Assembly: GCA_030641465.1 (NCBI GenBank)
Contig: DAOWHK010000226.1
Location: 1 to 6,854 of the forward strand
Direction: 5' to 3'
Length of the DNA stretch: 6,854 nt
From: Parachlamydiales bacterium
Lineage (GTDB): Bacteria; Chlamydiota; Chlamydiia; Chlamydiales; Simkaniaceae
The position numbers were made by a program, and so were the translations under genes. Shown piece by piece: positions 6,540 to 6,854 of this stretch (position 1 is its first letter; each line of letters starts with the position of its first letter). The notes below the pieces were generated by a model. That model worked only from the letters and a program-made list of their open reading frames with translations, was not told where the DNA came from and made no database searches.

Positions 6540-6854
6540 CTGATTAACTTTAGAAAAGTGGCGGCAACCAAAAAATTTATGCACAGAAAATGGAGATGGG
6601 TGCGCAGCTTTTACTACCTGGTGTGGTTTTGGGATTGCTAAGCATTTTTTCTCGGCAACCTTTCCCCAGAGTAAAAAAATCACCGGATCTTTTCTTAGGC
6701 AGAGTTTTTCAATAACTGTATCCGTAAACGTTTCCCAACCTTTTCCAAAATGGGATTTAGGCTCTCCCTTTCTCACAGTAAGCGTCGCATTTAGTAATAG
6801 CACGCCTTGCTTTGCAAGGTAAGTTAAGTCCCCTTGAATTGGAGGGGAAATGCC
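6495..6854 (-). CDS. ung: Uracil-DNA glycosylase, C-terminal part (runs off right edge)
   Basis: Ung removes uracil from DNA in base excision repair, acting in the cytoplasm on single- or double-stranded DNA. The window holds the last 119 residues; roughly the first 105-110, including the GQDPYH catalytic motif, lie beyond base 6854. Family-1 signatures present are GISPP..., GVLLLNATLTVRKG with the uracil-recognising asparagine, SHFGKGWETFTDTVI, FLLWGKVAEKK, the DNA-intercalation loop HPSPFS with its catalytic-site histidine, FFGCRHFSKVNQFL, and the terminal KPINW that corresponds to PIDW in other Ung proteins. The protein ends two residues after this conserved W, so its C-terminus is complete and slightly short. 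The reading frame is open through the window edge; a GTG at 6803 encodes an internal valine and is not the start. The 3' end overlaps the P-loop gene by 17 bases, tail to tail. Confidence 0.95.
   Translation of the reverse strand, partial: GISPPIQGDLTYLAKQGVLLLNATLTVRKGEPKSHFGKGWETFTDTVIEKLCLRKDPVIFLLWGKVAEKKCLAIPKPHQVVKAAHPSPFSVHKFFGCRHFSKVNQFLISNNNKPINWFF

Overview
The window is AT-rich, tightly packed bacterial DNA with short gaps, 4-base gene overlaps and many A/T-ending codons. The best guess is an intracellular bacterium, possibly an environmental chlamydia (Parachlamydiales-like). This rests on overall style, the reduced-genome packing and the mix of genes. No rRNA or marker protein in the window proves it, so the taxonomic call is tentative.

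Region 1 (1-2562, plus strand) is a two-gene unit. A large protein with a degenerate von Willebrand factor A (VWA)-like domain overlaps rsmD, the 16S rRNA G966 methyltransferase gene, by 4 bases (ATGA). The frame of the first gene is open to the left window edge, so its true start may lie outside.

Region 2 (2587-5155, minus strand) is a three-gene unit read right to left. It holds a DHA1-type MFS exporter with a GTG start, an Rsm22/METTL17-family methyltransferase-like protein with a complete four-cysteine Fe-S-type motif (overlapping the exporter by 4 bases), and a 110-residue unrecognised protein 23 bases further on. It converges on rsmD with a 24-base gap. Two ribosome-related methyltransferase-like genes therefore face each other here.

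Region 3 (5156-5542) is a divergent intergenic stretch of 387 bases with no convincing gene. It holds three copies of a TAT(A/G)GTGGATT motif around a candidate promoter for the exporter unit, a long inverted repeat (28-base arms, 6-base loop), and a TATAAT box just before the next gene.

Region 4 (5543-6854) has a plus-strand gene for a P-loop phosphotransferase-like protein (chloramphenicol phosphotransferase/zeta-toxin style) that begins with a probable signal peptide. It converges on, and overlaps by 17 bases, the 3' end of a minus-strand uracil-DNA glycosylase gene (ung) that runs off the right edge. The overlap holds an 18-base perfect palindrome flanked by a 20-base direct repeat.

RsmD and Ung are conserved housekeeping enzymes. 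The likely accessory material is the exporter unit, the repeat-rich spacer and the exported P-loop protein. The P-loop protein with its upstream spacer is the most unusual part. No CRISPR array, tRNA, rRNA, transposase or phage gene was found.
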